A stretch of 64,000 nucleotides of DNA, taken from the NCBI RefSeq assembly GCF_002944405.1, contig NZ_CP024309.1:372001-436000 (forward strand), given 5' to 3'. Both the position numbers and the translations under genes were made by a program. The stretch's first letter is position 1, and each line of letters begins with the position of its first letter. Of the stretch, positions 27,207-36,391 are shown piece after piece. The DNA is from Sinorhizobium fredii. GTDB lineage: Bacteria > Pseudomonadota > Alphaproteobacteria > Rhizobiales > Rhizobiaceae. The notes under the pieces are model-generated. The model was not told where the DNA came from. It was given only the letters and a program-made list of their open reading frames with translations, and searched no databases.

Positions 27207-27752
27207 ATGACATGCATTGTCGGTCTTACCAATAATGGGTCAGTTCACATCGGCGGCGACAGCGCTGGTGTGGGCGGCCAATCGCTTACCATCCGGGCCG
27301 ATCGCAAGGTTTTCCGCAAGCAAGACTTCATCTTCGGATTTACGAGCTCCTTTAGATTGGGCCAGTTGTTGGCACACTCCTTCGATCCGCCGGAAAGGCA
27401 TGCCAAAACAGATGTCTACGCATTTATGGTAACCGAGTTTGTGAACGCGCTTCGCCGATGCCTTCAAGATGGCGGCTTCGCACAGAAGCACAACGAAGCT
27501 GAGAGCGGTGGCACCTTCCTCGTCGGCTATCACGGACGGCTCTTCAAAATCCACACGGACTATCAGGTTGGCGAGGCGGCCGATGGCTTCGACGCCTGTG
27601 GATGCGGCCAACAAATCGCACTGGGCGCGCTTTTCGCATCGGCCGACTCTCCGCCTCATGAAAGGTTGGCGATAGCGCTCAATGCGGCCGAGCGCTTTTC
27701 AACCGGCGTACGCGGCCCGTTTCACTTCGAGACGCTCGAAGCCGTTGAGTGA
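27207..27752 (+). CDS. HslV-like Ntn-hydrolase, stand-alone
   Basis: 181 residues. The N-terminus MTCIVGLTNNGSVHIGGDSA has a Thr exposed after Met removal and the strand pattern of proteasome-beta/HslV peptidases (compare TTIV...GGD). LTIRADRKVFRKQDFIFGFT and ACGCGQQIALGALFA fit the same fold. No HslU-type ATPase is adjacent, so it is not a normal HslVU protease; similar stand-alone proteins occur in phages and some bacteria with unknown substrate. It has a GAGGAGG-type ribosome site. Lies between nifQ and the iscN-nifS cluster. Confidence 0.7.
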   Translation: MTCIVGLTNNGSVHIGGDSAGVGGQSLTIRADRKVFRKQDFIFGFTSSFRLGQLLAHSFDPPERHAKTDVYAFMVTEFVNALRRCLQDGGFAQKHNEAESGGTFLVGYHGRLFKIHTDYQVGEAADGFDACGCGQQIALGALFASADSPPHERLAIALNAAERFSTGVRGPFHFETLEAVE

Positions 27753-28282
27753 AGAGGTCGATGCCCACGCCCCGCCCGTGCGGCACACCAGGTCTCTGCT
27801 AGCCTTCCAAAAGCGCCTGTCGCACCTGACAGGCCTTCGCTCGCATCTCTGCAGCCAGACTGTCGGGGTCCCAAGCCTCGAAGGCAAGGCGTTCTTCCGC
27901 CCCAACCATCAACCAGTGAGGAAATTGCGGTCGCGACCATGTTGCAGCAAAATCTTGCCAGACCCGCTGAACGTGGGAGAATTCATAAGGCCGGAACCAG
28001 GTCAGAGCGGGTCTGCGAACGCAGGCGCACACGCCGCACTTTCAGCCGATCTCGCCGAAATACGCTCATGATCTTGCGCAGGGGGTTTGGACGTCAGCCG
28101 GTAACAACTGCCGCGTGAGAAAATGCATCTCACGACATCGGGCACAATCTGCAGCAACCATCGATGACTTGGCAGTGCCGCGGAGAGCGAGCCGAGGCGA
28201 AGTCCAGTTAAGGGCAACCCAACAACGATACTTTGTTGCAGCGTATTGGCTGGCGCCCGGTTTCCTGTCCCATGTGCGACGA
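27753..28282. other. intergenic stretch with one weak ORF
   Basis: On the minus strand 27799-28032 a 77-codon frame (HVQRVWQDFAATWSRPQFPH, then SLAAEMRAKACQVRQALLEG) has a natural amino-acid composition and may be a real small gene or a remnant; no ribosome site is evident. Otherwise only the distal upstream region of iscN. Confidence 0.35.
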
Positions 28283-28298
28283 TGTCGGACATGCGACA
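28283..28298. promoter_or_regulatory. NifA upstream activating site of iscN
   Basis: TGT-CGGACATGCG-ACA, exact TGT-N10-ACA, 45 bases ahead of the -24 element. This is closer than usual but still workable. Confidence 0.65.
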
Positions 28299-28341
28299 CC
28301 AGCGTCAGAGGCATATTGTTGTTTGCAAACAGTTTTTCCTT

Positions 28342-28356
28342 TGGCACGGCGGATGC
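28342..28356 (+). promoter_or_regulatory. sigma-54 promoter of iscN-nifS
   Basis: TGGCACGGCGGATGC: a perfect -24 half, GG and GC 10 bases apart, 43 bases ahead of iscN. Confidence 0.75.
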
Positions 28357-28398
28357 GTGATTGCCCGCCGAACGTATCCGTCCGAGGGAACCCAACGC

Positions 28399-28719
28399 AT
28401 GATCACGCTCACCGAGAATGCCGTCGCCGTCATGAAGGCTGCTCTTTCGCGATCCGCCGAGCCGGTGGAAGGTTTTCGAATCATGATCCAGGCGGGCGGC
28501 TGCTCAGGCTTCAAATACCTGATGGGGCTGGAAAGCTCGCCGCGCGAGGACGACGCCGTGATCGAGGCCGACGGGGTAAAGGTGTTCGTAGACGTCGCAT
28601 CGCAATTGCAAGTCGCTGGCATGACCGTCGACTTCGTCACGGAGGTCGAATCCGCCGGATTTGTCTTCGACAACCCAAACGCACAAGAGACCTGCGCCTG
28701 CGGAAAGTCCTTTGGCTGA
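28399..28719 (+). CDS. iscN: IscA/HesB-type Fe-S assembly protein
   Basis: 106 residues from ATG 28399 (ITLTENAVAVMKAALSR). The three cluster-binding cysteines of A-type carriers are in AGGCSGFKYLM and ETCACGKSF (Cys-x-Cys). A longer frame reaching back to 28246 covers the promoter and is rejected. It carries Fe-S clusters or iron for nitrogenase maturation. In R. etli iscN precedes nifUS; here nifU is decayed, so IscN and NifS may do the work alone or with the housekeeping Suf system. Confidence 0.9.
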   Translation: MITLTENAVAVMKAALSRSAEPVEGFRIMIQAGGCSGFKYLMGLESSPREDDAVIEADGVKVFVDVASQLQVAGMTVDFVTEVESAGFVFDNPNAQETCACGKSFG

Positions 28720-28744
28720 TCACCTGACTCAAGTGAGAAGAGCC

Positions 28745-29563
28745 ATGGGAAACAATCGCGGAATGGTCGAGGAATCTTTCTTCAACGCGGTGAATGCCGG
28801 CGTTCTTGAGATCACTAGGGTCGGCGCCATCTCCTGCGGCAATAGACTTGACTTGATGACAAGAGTCGATGCGGGAGCGATCACTGCGGCGAGATCCCAT
28901 CTGTTGCGCTGCAGCTCTGCGATCGCCGCCTTGCCGGAATTTGCCGAGCGCATCTTCGGTACGGCTGCCGGCGGAGCGTGCCGCCTGACCCATCGGGAGA
29001 CGGTGCGGTTTATTGACAGGCTGCTGCAGGAGAGGACGCACCGCCCCGCGATACGAATTGCTTCGAGGGCCAAAATCCGCGGTATGGGGCGCATCTGGCC
29101 ACGCGAGCGAGGCGCCCCAGTGTGCAAAAGCTTCAGTGTTGATGAAAGGGTGATCATCAGGACATCCGCATCAACTGTCTCCCCACCAACCGGCAAGTCA
29201 CTCACGACACGGAGCCTGGTAGCAGCGGAGTTACATGTTCCAAAGCATTGGAGGAAATGCTTGTCGGGGGCCGTGCAGCAATGTTCACCGAAGCCCTCAC
29301 TGCGTGAGAGAAGGCGTGTCGGCAAAACAAAGGCCGCCGTCGATGCAAAGTCGACCTGTCGCATCACTGTCAAGGACTTGCGTTCGCCTGAAGCCTGTCG
29401 GGACCGCGACACTCCTGATCTCAGCGGTGTTCAGGCTGCCTCAGCTCACCACGTGCCTCGGTCCCGTGTCTGGCCGCCTCAGTCATTAAGCGCACGAGCA
29501 ATCAAGGGGGTCGAGCACACAAATGTTCACGTTGCTCCCCGCCAGCCGAGAATGCGTCCATGA
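28745..29563 (+). pseudogene. nifU: decayed nifU
   Basis: The frame is open for 272 codons, but only its first ~150 residues resemble NifU: SFFNAVNAGVLEITRVGAIS, then CGNRLDLMTRVDAGAITAAR and LLRCSSAIAALPEF (scaffold Cys 1 and 2 kept), GGACRLTHRETVRFIDRLLQ and APVCKSFSVDERVI. The third scaffold Cys (usual HCS) is gone, the central-cluster Cys-x-Cys is CKS, and the Gly-Gly-Gly-Cys-x2-Cys and C-terminal Nfu domain are unrecognisable. It lies exactly where nifU belongs, between iscN and nifS, and its stop overlaps the nifS start. Confidence 0.8.
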
Positions 29564-30750
29564 GATCTATCTATCTGGATAACAACGCGACGACACGAGT
29601 CGATCCCGAAGTGGTTGAAGAGATGCTGCCATTCTTCACGGATCAATTTGGAAATCCTTCTTCGACGCACGCGTTTGGCTCTTCCGCCGGCGTGGCTGTG
29701 AGAAAAGCGCGCCGGCAGTTGCAGGCGCTGATCGGCGCAGAGTTCGACTACGAGATCGCGTTTACCTCAGGCGGGACGGAAAGCGACAATGCAGCGATCC
29801 TTTCGGCGCTTGAGGTTTTGCCTGAGCGCCTGGAGATCGTGACTTCTGCGGTGGAGCATTCGGCCGTGCTGACGCTCTGCGCGGATCTTGAGGAGACGCG
29901 CGGCATCAAGGTACACAGGGTCCCAGTTGATCGCCTTGGGCGGCTAGACCTCGACGCGTACAAGGCCGCGCTCAGCCCGCGTGTGGCAATCGTCTCGATC
30001 ATGTGGGCGAACAACGAAACGGGTACGATCTTTCCCGCGATCGAACTCGCAAATTCAGCAAAGGAGGTCGGTGCCCTTTTCCATACCGACGCAGTCCAGG
30101 CCGTCGGCAAGGTTCCAATCGACCTCAAGTCGACTGCAATCGACATGCTTTCGATCTCCGGCCATAAACTGCACGGTCCGAAGGGAATCGGCGCCCTCTA
30201 CGTGAAGCGTGGCGTACCCTTCCGCTCGCTGATCAAGGGAGGGCACCAGGAACGGGGCAGGCGCGCGGGTACAGAAAATACGCCAGGCATAGTCGGGTTA
30301 GGCAAAGCAGCCGAACTCGCCTTGAAATTCATGGACGATGAGAACACACGGATAAAATCACTGCGAGACCGCTTGGAGAAAGGTGTTCTCAAGCGTGTTC
30401 CATACGCCGTCGTCACCGGCGACCCACTGGAGCGCTTGCCGAATACTGCGAACATCTCCTTCCACCAGGTCGAAGCCGATGGCATGCTGTTTCTCCTCAG
30501 CCGTTATGGGATTGCCTGCTCCTCCGGCTCCGCTTGCAGCTCCCGCTCGCTGGAACCGAGCCATGTCTTGAAGGCAATGAACTATCCTGATAGCGCGGCA
30601 CACGGGACAATCCGCTTCTCCTTCTCACGCCACAACAGCGAGGAGGATGTGGACCGGGTGCTCGAGGTGATACCCGGGATAGTCGAGAAGTTGCGCGACA
30701 TGCCCCGATATGGATCGCCTGCGGAAGAGCGGCGATCTGGTCTGCGCTGA
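29560..30750 (+). CDS. nifS: cysteine desulfurase NifS
   Basis: 396 residues. MRSIYLDNNATTRVDPEVVE is the standard start. The PLP lysine lies in SISGHKLHGPKGIGALYV and the catalytic cysteine loop is GIACSSGSACSSRSLEPSHV. It takes sulfur from cysteine for nitrogenase Fe-S clusters, normally on the NifU scaffold. The ATG overlaps the end of the decayed nifU frame, indicating past translational coupling. nifV follows 22 bases later. Confidence 0.97.
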   Translation: MRSIYLDNNATTRVDPEVVEEMLPFFTDQFGNPSSTHAFGSSAGVAVRKARRQLQALIGAEFDYEIAFTSGGTESDNAAILSALEVLPERLEIVTSAVEHSAVLTLCADLEETRGIKVHRVPVDRLGRLDLDAYKAALSPRVAIVSIMWANNETGTIFPAIELANSAKEVGALFHTDAVQAVGKVPIDLKSTAIDMLSISGHKLHGPKGIGALYVKRGVPFRSLIKGGHQERGRRAGTENTPGIVGLGKAAELALKFMDDENTRIKSLRDRLEKGVLKRVPYAVVTGDPLERLPNTANISFHQVEADGMLFLLSRYGIACSSGSACSSRSLEPSHVLKAMNYPDSAAHGTIRFSFSRHNSEEDVDRVLEVIPGIVEKLRDMPRYGSPAEERRSGLR

Positions 30751-30772
30751 GGAGAAGAGGCGGCCTCGGCTC

Positions 30773-31924
30773 ATGAAACGGCAAATCTTTCTCAACGATA
30801 CCACCATGCGCGACGGTGAGCGGGCGCCTGGCGTCGCCTTCACTACGGCAGAAAAGTTGGGGCTCGCCGAGTCGCTCGCCGCCGCCGGCGTCTGGGAAAT
30901 CGAGATCGGCACGCCGGGCATCAGCCCCGACGAGATCGAAACAATTCGCGCGGTGGTCGCATTGGGTCTCCCCGTTCGGCTCGTCGCCTGGTGCCGGATG
31001 ACGTCAGAGGATCTCGACGCAGCAATTGAATGCGGGGTGCCCGCCGTCAATCTGGCCCTGCCCGCATCGGACATCCAACTGACCGGCAAGCTCGGCCTTG
31101 ATCGGGCAGGAGCGCTCAAAGTCGTCGAGAGGGTGGTCGGGCGCGCAGCCAATCGGGGACTCTTCGTGGCGGTGGAATGCGAGGATGCATCGCGCGCCGA
31201 CCGGGCTCATCTCGCCCATGTGATCGAGACGGCTGCGCGCGCGGGCGCAAGCCGCGTCAGGCTGGCCGACACAATCGGAGTTCTCGACCCCTTCTCGACG
31301 TTCGATCTTGTCTCCGAGTTGGCGTCACAGTTCCTGATGGATCTGGAATTTCATGGTCGCAACGACTTCGGCCTTGCTACCGCCAACACGCTGGCGGCGA
31401 TCCGCGCCGGGGCGTGGCATGCCTGCGTAACCGTCGGCGGCCTGGGCGAGCGCGCCGGCAATGCCGCGCTCGAAGAGGTCGCTGCAGCACTGGCTGTGCT
31501 CGACGGCGAAAATATCGGCATTTCCCTCAAAGCGTTACCCGAGCTCGCCGCCCACGTGGCGCGTGTCGTCGGCCGCCGCATACCAGCCATCAAGCCGGTG
31601 GTCGGCGCGGATAGCTTCACCCAGGAAACCGGACTGGATGTCGCAGAGCTGCTCAAGGAACCCTGTACTTACCAGGGTCTCGATCCGGCTCTCGTTGGCC
31701 GCCGCCAACAGATTGTCATCGGCAAGCATTCTGACGCCACTGCCATTGCACAAGTGCTGAAAGAAAAGGGGCGCGAACTTGACCCGGATCTAGCAGCCGC
31801 GATCATCTCCCGCGTCCGCTCCCAGGCGTGCGAGACCAAATCGACCGTCACTGAAACCCAACTGGTCAAGCTTTACGACGAACTATGTCGTGCATCGTCA
31901 GACCGCTATCTTGGAAGCGAGTGA
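30773..31924 (+). CDS. nifV: homocitrate synthase NifV
   Basis: 383 residues from ATG 30773 (MKRQIFLNDTTMRDGERAPG), the usual NifV start; upstream frames overlap nifS. It has the HMGL-like TIM barrel with the metal-binding DTTMRDGE and HGRNDFGLATANTLAAI (HxN-type) motifs and a shorter C-terminus than LeuA. It condenses acetyl-CoA and 2-oxoglutarate to homocitrate, the organic ligand of FeMo-cofactor. Many rhizobia lack nifV and depend on the plant, so its presence is informative about host independence. Confidence 0.95.
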   Translation: MKRQIFLNDTTMRDGERAPGVAFTTAEKLGLAESLAAAGVWEIEIGTPGISPDEIETIRAVVALGLPVRLVAWCRMTSEDLDAAIECGVPAVNLALPASDIQLTGKLGLDRAGALKVVERVVGRAANRGLFVAVECEDASRADRAHLAHVIETAARAGASRVRLADTIGVLDPFSTFDLVSELASQFLMDLEFHGRNDFGLATANTLAAIRAGAWHACVTVGGLGERAGNAALEEVAAALAVLDGENIGISLKALPELAAHVARVVGRRIPAIKPVVGADSFTQETGLDVAELLKEPCTYQGLDPALVGRRQQIVIGKHSDATAIAQVLKEKGRELDPDLAAAIISRVRSQACETKSTVTETQLVKLYDELCRASSDRYLGSE

Positions 31925-32070
31925 GCCGGACAATGTCATTCCGCTCCGCCAGCTTGGTCGATATGGCAGCCGTACGCCGTGAAAAAAGCGTTCCGTGATC
32001 GCCGATGACAGTAACGCTCCGGCGTGCTTGCCGATTCTAACGCGCCATCTATCGTCGACCGGAGAATACA

Positions 32071-32454
32071 ATGTGCAAGTGTTCTAATAGGACTGACCAT
32101 ATTAATGCTAGTGACATCCTCGCGCGGCTGAAGGGTCTGTCGGCTGCAGAGGAGTTCTTTGCAGTGCTTGGCGTCTCTTATGACCCGAAAGTGCTCGATG
32201 TCTCGCGACTCCACATCATGAAGCGTATGGGCCAATACCTCGCCGAAGAGGACTTCTCCGGTCTACCCGATCAGGTGATCGCGGCCCGGGCCCACGCCAT
32301 GCTGGAACGGGCCTACGAGGATTTCGCGACTTCATCGCCCCTCAAGCACCGGGTCTTCAAGGTGCTCAAGGATCACGATCCGGATAATCCCGCCACATCG
32401 GCCCGCGCCTTTGTCCCGTTAGACTCCGTCCTGAAACCGTTTGGGAGGGAATGA
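32071..32454 (+). CDS. nifW: nitrogenase-protecting protein NifW
   Basis: 127 residues. ILARLKGLSAAEEFFAVLGV, then YDPKVLDVSRLHIMKRMGQY and PLKHRVFKVLKDHD match NifW throughout. It helps maturation and oxygen protection of the MoFe protein. The start at 32071 is followed by MCKCSNRTDHINASD; family members vary here, so a later start is possible. Separated from nifV by 146 bases. Confidence 0.93.
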   Translation: MCKCSNRTDHINASDILARLKGLSAAEEFFAVLGVSYDPKVLDVSRLHIMKRMGQYLAEEDFSGLPDQVIAARAHAMLERAYEDFATSSPLKHRVFKVLKDHDPDNPATSARAFVPLDSVLKPFGRE

Positions 32455-32479
32455 GCGCGTCGCGCTTGCGACAAGATGC

Positions 32480-32495
32480 TGTCGAAACTCCGACA
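32480..32495. promoter_or_regulatory. NifA site 1 of fixABCX
   Basis: TGT-CGAAACTCCG-ACA, exact TGT-N10-ACA, about 90 bases ahead of the sigma-54 promoter. Confidence 0.75.
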
Positions 32496-32520
32496 AACCA
32501 GTAGCGGCGCAAACACCCCT

Positions 32521-32536
32521 TGTCCGGAAATCTACA
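32521..32536. promoter_or_regulatory. NifA site 2 of fixABCX
   Basis: TGT-CCGGAAATCT-ACA, a second exact site 41 bases from the first (about four helical turns), suggesting cooperative binding. Confidence 0.7.
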
Positions 32537-32570
32537 TTCCTTTCAGTCGCATAGGAGAGTGCGGAGCGTT

Positions 32571-32585
32571 TGGCACAAATGATGC
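32571..32585 (+). promoter_or_regulatory. sigma-54 promoter of fixABCX
   Basis: TGGCACAAATGATGC: correct GG-N10-GC spacing, ending 53 bases before fixA. Confidence 0.8.
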
Positions 32586-32638
32586 TGGCTAAAGGCGACA
32601 AACCGGAAAATTCGGACAGGGAAGAGTAAAAGACCGCC

Positions 32639-33490
32639 ATGCACATCCTAATCTGTATCAAGCAGGTGCCGGACTCCGCTCAGATACGCGTCCATCCGGT
32701 GACGAACACGATCATGCGTCAGGGGGTGCCGACCATCATCAACCCCTATGACCTGTTCGCCCTTGAAGAAGCCCTCAGATTGCGCGACTGCCATGGCGGC
32801 GAGGTCACCGTGCTGACCATGGGGCCGCCCATGGCAGAGGACTCATTGCGCAAGGCCCTCACTTACGGCGCCGACCGCGCCGTGCTTTTGACGGACCGGT
32901 ATTTTGCCGGCTCCGACACCCTGGCGACCTCATTCGCTCTTTCTCAGGCCATTGCAAAGATTGGAGAGACCTTCGGTGCGCCTGACATCGTCTTCACGGG
33001 CAAGCAGACGATCGACGGCGACACCGCCCAGGTCGGACCCGGCATCGCCAAGCGCCTCGACTTTTTGCAGCTCACTTACGTCGCGAAGATCGTTTCGATC
33101 GATCTCGATGCGCGCGAGATCACGGTGGAGCGCCGCTCGGAAGGAGGCACGCAGACGCTGATGACCAAGCTCCCCTGCCTCATCACAATGCTGGAAGGCA
33201 CCAACGAGATCCGCCGCGGCTCTCTCGACGACGCGCTGCGCGCCGCACGCAGCCAGATCGTGAAGTGGAACGCGGCCGACGCCGGCATTGAGGACCTCAC
33301 CAAATGCGGCCTGCGCGGTTCTCCAACCGTCGTCAAGCGCGTCTTTGCCCCTACTGCGCGGGCCGAAAAGGCGGAGCAGATCGACACCACCGAAAAGACG
33401 TCCCGCGATCTTGCTGAAGAATTGATCGCCGGGATCTTCTCGCGCCAGCCGGCGCTGGAAGACGAGCTCGCCTTCGACGGCGACGATTGA
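32639..33490 (+). CDS. fixA: FixA, electron-transfer flavoprotein beta subunit
   Basis: 283 residues, ETF-beta fold: MHILICIKQVPDSAQIRVHP, NPYDLFALEEALRLRDCHGG and the signature region MTKLPCLITMLEGTNEIRRG. With FixB it forms an ETF that bifurcates electrons from NADH to quinone (through FixC) and to ferredoxin or flavodoxin for nitrogenase. First gene of fixABCX behind a double-NifA-site sigma-54 promoter; fixB starts 15 bases later. Confidence 0.97.
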   Translation: MHILICIKQVPDSAQIRVHPVTNTIMRQGVPTIINPYDLFALEEALRLRDCHGGEVTVLTMGPPMAEDSLRKALTYGADRAVLLTDRYFAGSDTLATSFALSQAIAKIGETFGAPDIVFTGKQTIDGDTAQVGPGIAKRLDFLQLTYVAKIVSIDLDAREITVERRSEGGTQTLMTKLPCLITMLEGTNEIRRGSLDDALRAARSQIVKWNAADAGIEDLTKCGLRGSPTVVKRVFAPTARAEKAEQIDTTEKTSRDLAEELIAGIFSRQPALEDELAFDGDD

Positions 33491-33505
33491 AGGCAAGGAG
33501 AGCCG

Positions 33506-34615
33506 ATGTTGGACACGAAACGAGACACCCCTCCTCCAGCCGCTGGCCGGGCCGGCATGAAGAAGGAGCTGCCAGAGCATTTCAAGGACTATCGGCACGT
33601 TTGGGTCTTCATCGAGCTGGAACGCGGCCAGGTCCATCCCGTCTCCTTCGAGCTGCTCGGCGAAGGCCGCAAGCTCGCTGACCAGCTGGGCGTCGAGCTT
33701 GCCGGCGTCGTTCTAGGCCCGCCGGGGGAGGCTACCTGGCATGCCGTCGCCGAGGCCTTCGCATATGGGGCCGACCTGGCCTACATCGTCGAGGCCCCAC
33801 TGCTCGCCGACTATCGCAACGAGCCTTTCACCAAAGCGATGACGGATCTGGTCGAGACCTACAAACCGGAGGTTCTGCTTTTGGGTGCGACGACGCTCGG
33901 CCGCGACCTTGCCGGTTCCGTGGCGACGACCCTGTTGACAGGGCTAACCGCCGACTGCACCGAACTCGACGTGGATACCGACGGCTCGCTTGCGGCGACA
34001 CGGCCGACTTTCGGCGGCTCCCTGCTCTGCACGATCTACACGCTCAACTGCCGCCCGCAGATGGCCACCGTGCGGCCAAGGGTCATGGCCATGCCGGAGC
34101 GAACGAACAAGCCGGTCGGTCGCGTCATTCAGCACGAAGTGCCGATGGTAGAGGAAGAGATCGTCACCAAGGCCCTCGGTTTCCTCTCCGACGGCCAGTC
34201 GTTGAGCGCCAACCTCGCCTATGCCGACGTCGTAGTTGCCGGCGGCCTCGGTCTCGGCGCGGCCGAGAACCTGAAGCTCGTGAAAAATCTCGCACGGGTG
34301 ATTGGGGCCGAATATGGCTGTTCGCGCCCACTGGTCCAGAAGGGCTGGATGCCGGCTGATCGGCAGATCGGCCAGACGGGCAAGACTATCCGGCCGAAGC
34401 TCTATATAGCGGCCGGAATCTCGGGCGCCATCCAGCACCGGGTTGGTGTCGGGGGAGCTGATCTCATCGTAGCGATCAATACCGACCCGAACGCGCCGAT
34501 CTTCGATTTCGCACACCTCGGCGTCGTAACCGATGCAATCCGCTTCCTGCCGTCATTGACGGAAGTCTTCACCCATCGGCTGTCGCCGCACAGTCGCGAC
34601 AAGCTTGCGAACTGA
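33506..34615 (+). CDS. fixB: FixB, electron-transfer flavoprotein alpha subunit
   Basis: 369 residues. The C-terminal FAD domain has the ETF-alpha signature [20 protein letters not shown], then [19 protein letters not shown]. The N-terminus has about 25 extra residues ([20 protein letters not shown]) before the ETF fold; Met at residue 18 is an alternative start. Partner of FixA. Contains [20 protein letters not shown] typical of the domain I core. Confidence 0.96.
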   Translation: MLDTKRDTPPPAAGRAGMKKELPEHFKDYRHVWVFIELERGQVHPVSFELLGEGRKLADQLGVELAGVVLGPPGEATWHAVAEAFAYGADLAYIVEAPLLADYRNEPFTKAMTDLVETYKPEVLLLGATTLGRDLAGSVATTLLTGLTADCTELDVDTDGSLAATRPTFGGSLLCTIYTLNCRPQMATVRPRVMAMPERTNKPVGRVIQHEVPMVEEEIVTKALGFLSDGQSLSANLAYADVVVAGGLGLGAAENLKLVKNLARVIGAEYGCSRPLVQKGWMPADRQIGQTGKTIRPKLYIAAGISGAIQHRVGVGGADLIVAINTDPNAPIFDFAHLGVVTDAIRFLPSLTEVFTHRLSPHSRDKLAN

Positions 34616-34627
34616 GGAATACGGGCC

Positions 34628-35935
34628 ATGACCGAGGAAAAGTTCGACGCCATCGTTATCGGGGCCGGTATGGCCGGCAACGCGGCCGCTTACACGATGG
34701 CCAGCCGCGGCCTCAAGGTGCTGCAGCTGGAGCGCGGTGAATACCCGGGTTCCAAGAATGTCCAGGGCGCCATCATGTACTCGAACATGCTGGAGAAAAT
34801 CATCCCGGACTTTCGAGATGATGCGCCGTTGGAGCGGCATCTGATCGAGCAGCGGTTCTGGATGATGGACGACACATCCCACATCGGGATGCAGTACCGC
34901 TCGGATGACTTCAACGAGTCAAGACACAACCGCTATACGGTCATTCGCGCCCAGTTCGACAAGTGGTTTTCCCGCAAGGTGCGCGAGGCGGGAGCGACGG
35001 TTCTTTGCGAGACGACGGTGACGGAACTCGCCCGCGACAGCGACGGAAAGGTGATCGGCGTTCTTACCGACCGCACCGGCGACATGATCCTTGCGGACGT
35101 GGTCGTTCTCGCAGAAGGGGTCAATGGGCTTCTCGGCACGCGGGCTGGCCTGCGTGAGACGCCAAAGCCTCAAAACGTGGCGCTCGCAGTCAAGGAAATG
35201 CATTTCCTGCCCGAAGAGGTGATCGACCAGCGGTTCGGCCTGAAGGCAAACGAAGGCTGCGTGATCGAGGCGGCGGGCACCATCTCCCGCAGCATGGCCG
35301 GGCTCGCCTTCCTCTATACCAACAAAGAGTCGATCTCGATCGGCATCGGCTGCCTCGTCTCGGATTTCGCCGCGACAATGGAGAGCCCTTACGAGCTGCT
35401 CGAAAGCTTCAAGAACCATCCGTCGATCCGGACGCTGATCGCAGGTTCGGAGGTCAAGGAATATGCCGCTCATCTCATTCCGGAAGGTGGTTACAGGGCC
35501 ATCCCGCAGCTCTTCGGAAACGGCTGGGTGGTGGTAGGCGACGCAGCACAGCTCAATAATGCGGTGCACCGCGAAGGATCCAACCTCGCCATGACGTCCG
35601 GGCGCCTCGCCGGTGAGGCTATCTTCCTGGTCAAGAAAGGTGGGCGGCCAATGACGAAGGAAAACCTCGCCCTCTACAAGTCAATGATGGACAAGTCCTT
35701 CGTCATCAAAGACTTGAGGAAATACAAGGATATGCCTGCCCTTCTTCACACGAATTCCCGCAATTTTTTCACAACTTATCCGCAATTGCTGTCGCAGGCG
35801 GCACAGAATTTCATGCGTGTCGACAGCACCCCGAAGCTCGATAAGGAACGGGCAACCACTGCCGCCTTCATCAAGGCTCGTTCGCGATGGGGGCTCGTCG
35901 GTGATGCAGTGCGCTTGGCATTCGCCTGGCGCTGA
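34628..35935 (+). CDS. fixC: FixC, ETF-quinone oxidoreductase-like flavoprotein
   Basis: 435 residues. FAD-binding Rossmann motif at the N-terminus ([20 protein letters not shown]) and [20 protein letters not shown] in the second FAD motif. It passes electrons from FixAB to the membrane quinone pool. It lies 12 bases after fixB and 12 before fixX. Confidence 0.97.
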   Translation: MTEEKFDAIVIGAGMAGNAAAYTMASRGLKVLQLERGEYPGSKNVQGAIMYSNMLEKIIPDFRDDAPLERHLIEQRFWMMDDTSHIGMQYRSDDFNESRHNRYTVIRAQFDKWFSRKVREAGATVLCETTVTELARDSDGKVIGVLTDRTGDMILADVVVLAEGVNGLLGTRAGLRETPKPQNVALAVKEMHFLPEEVIDQRFGLKANEGCVIEAAGTISRSMAGLAFLYTNKESISIGIGCLVSDFAATMESPYELLESFKNHPSIRTLIAGSEVKEYAAHLIPEGGYRAIPQLFGNGWVVVGDAAQLNNAVHREGSNLAMTSGRLAGEAIFLVKKGGRPMTKENLALYKSMMDKSFVIKDLRKYKDMPALLHTNSRNFFTTYPQLLSQAAQNFMRVDSTPKLDKERATTAAFIKARSRWGLVGDAVRLAFAWR

Positions 35936-35947
35936 AGGAGAGATGAG

Positions 35948-36247
35948 ATGACGATTGCTGTCACCAACTTACGTGTAGAGGACAAGCTCTACCAGAACCG
36001 CTACGTCGTCGACTCAGGACGTCCGCACATTAAAGTGCGACCGCACAAGTGGCCGAGCGCGAACCTCTTCGCCCTGACGAGCGTTTGCCCGGCCAAATGC
36101 TATGAGTTGAATGACAACGGCCAAGTCGAGATCACCGCCGACGGGTGCATGGAATGCGGCACATGCAGGATCCTGTGCGAGGCAAGTGGTGAGATCGAGT
36201 GGAATTACCCGCGAGGCGGCTACGGCGTCCTCTTCAAGTTTGGTTGA
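35948..36247 (+). CDS. fixX: FixX, ferredoxin-like protein
   Basis: 99 residues. One cluster set in [19 protein letters not shown], with a nearby Cys pair ([10 protein letters not shown]) as in FixX and the Fe-S domain of ETF-QO. It works with FixC as the split equivalent of ETF-quinone oxidoreductase. Last gene of fixABCX; nifA starts 145 bases downstream in the same direction. Confidence 0.96.
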   Translation: MTIAVTNLRVEDKLYQNRYVVDSGRPHIKVRPHKWPSANLFALTSVCPAKCYELNDNGQVEITADGCMECGTCRILCEASGEIEWNYPRGGYGVLFKFG

Positions 36248-36391
36248 CGAGGCTCGCGCGCGTATCGGAACCAGCATTCGCTTGTTCAGGTTGTCGAAAA
36301 CATGCAAAAAGGAGTTGGGGTAATATGCTTCCAAAGTTCAGAAGCAAAAGGTCGCTTGGGAGGAGCACCTGACAACCACTGAGGAATTTCA

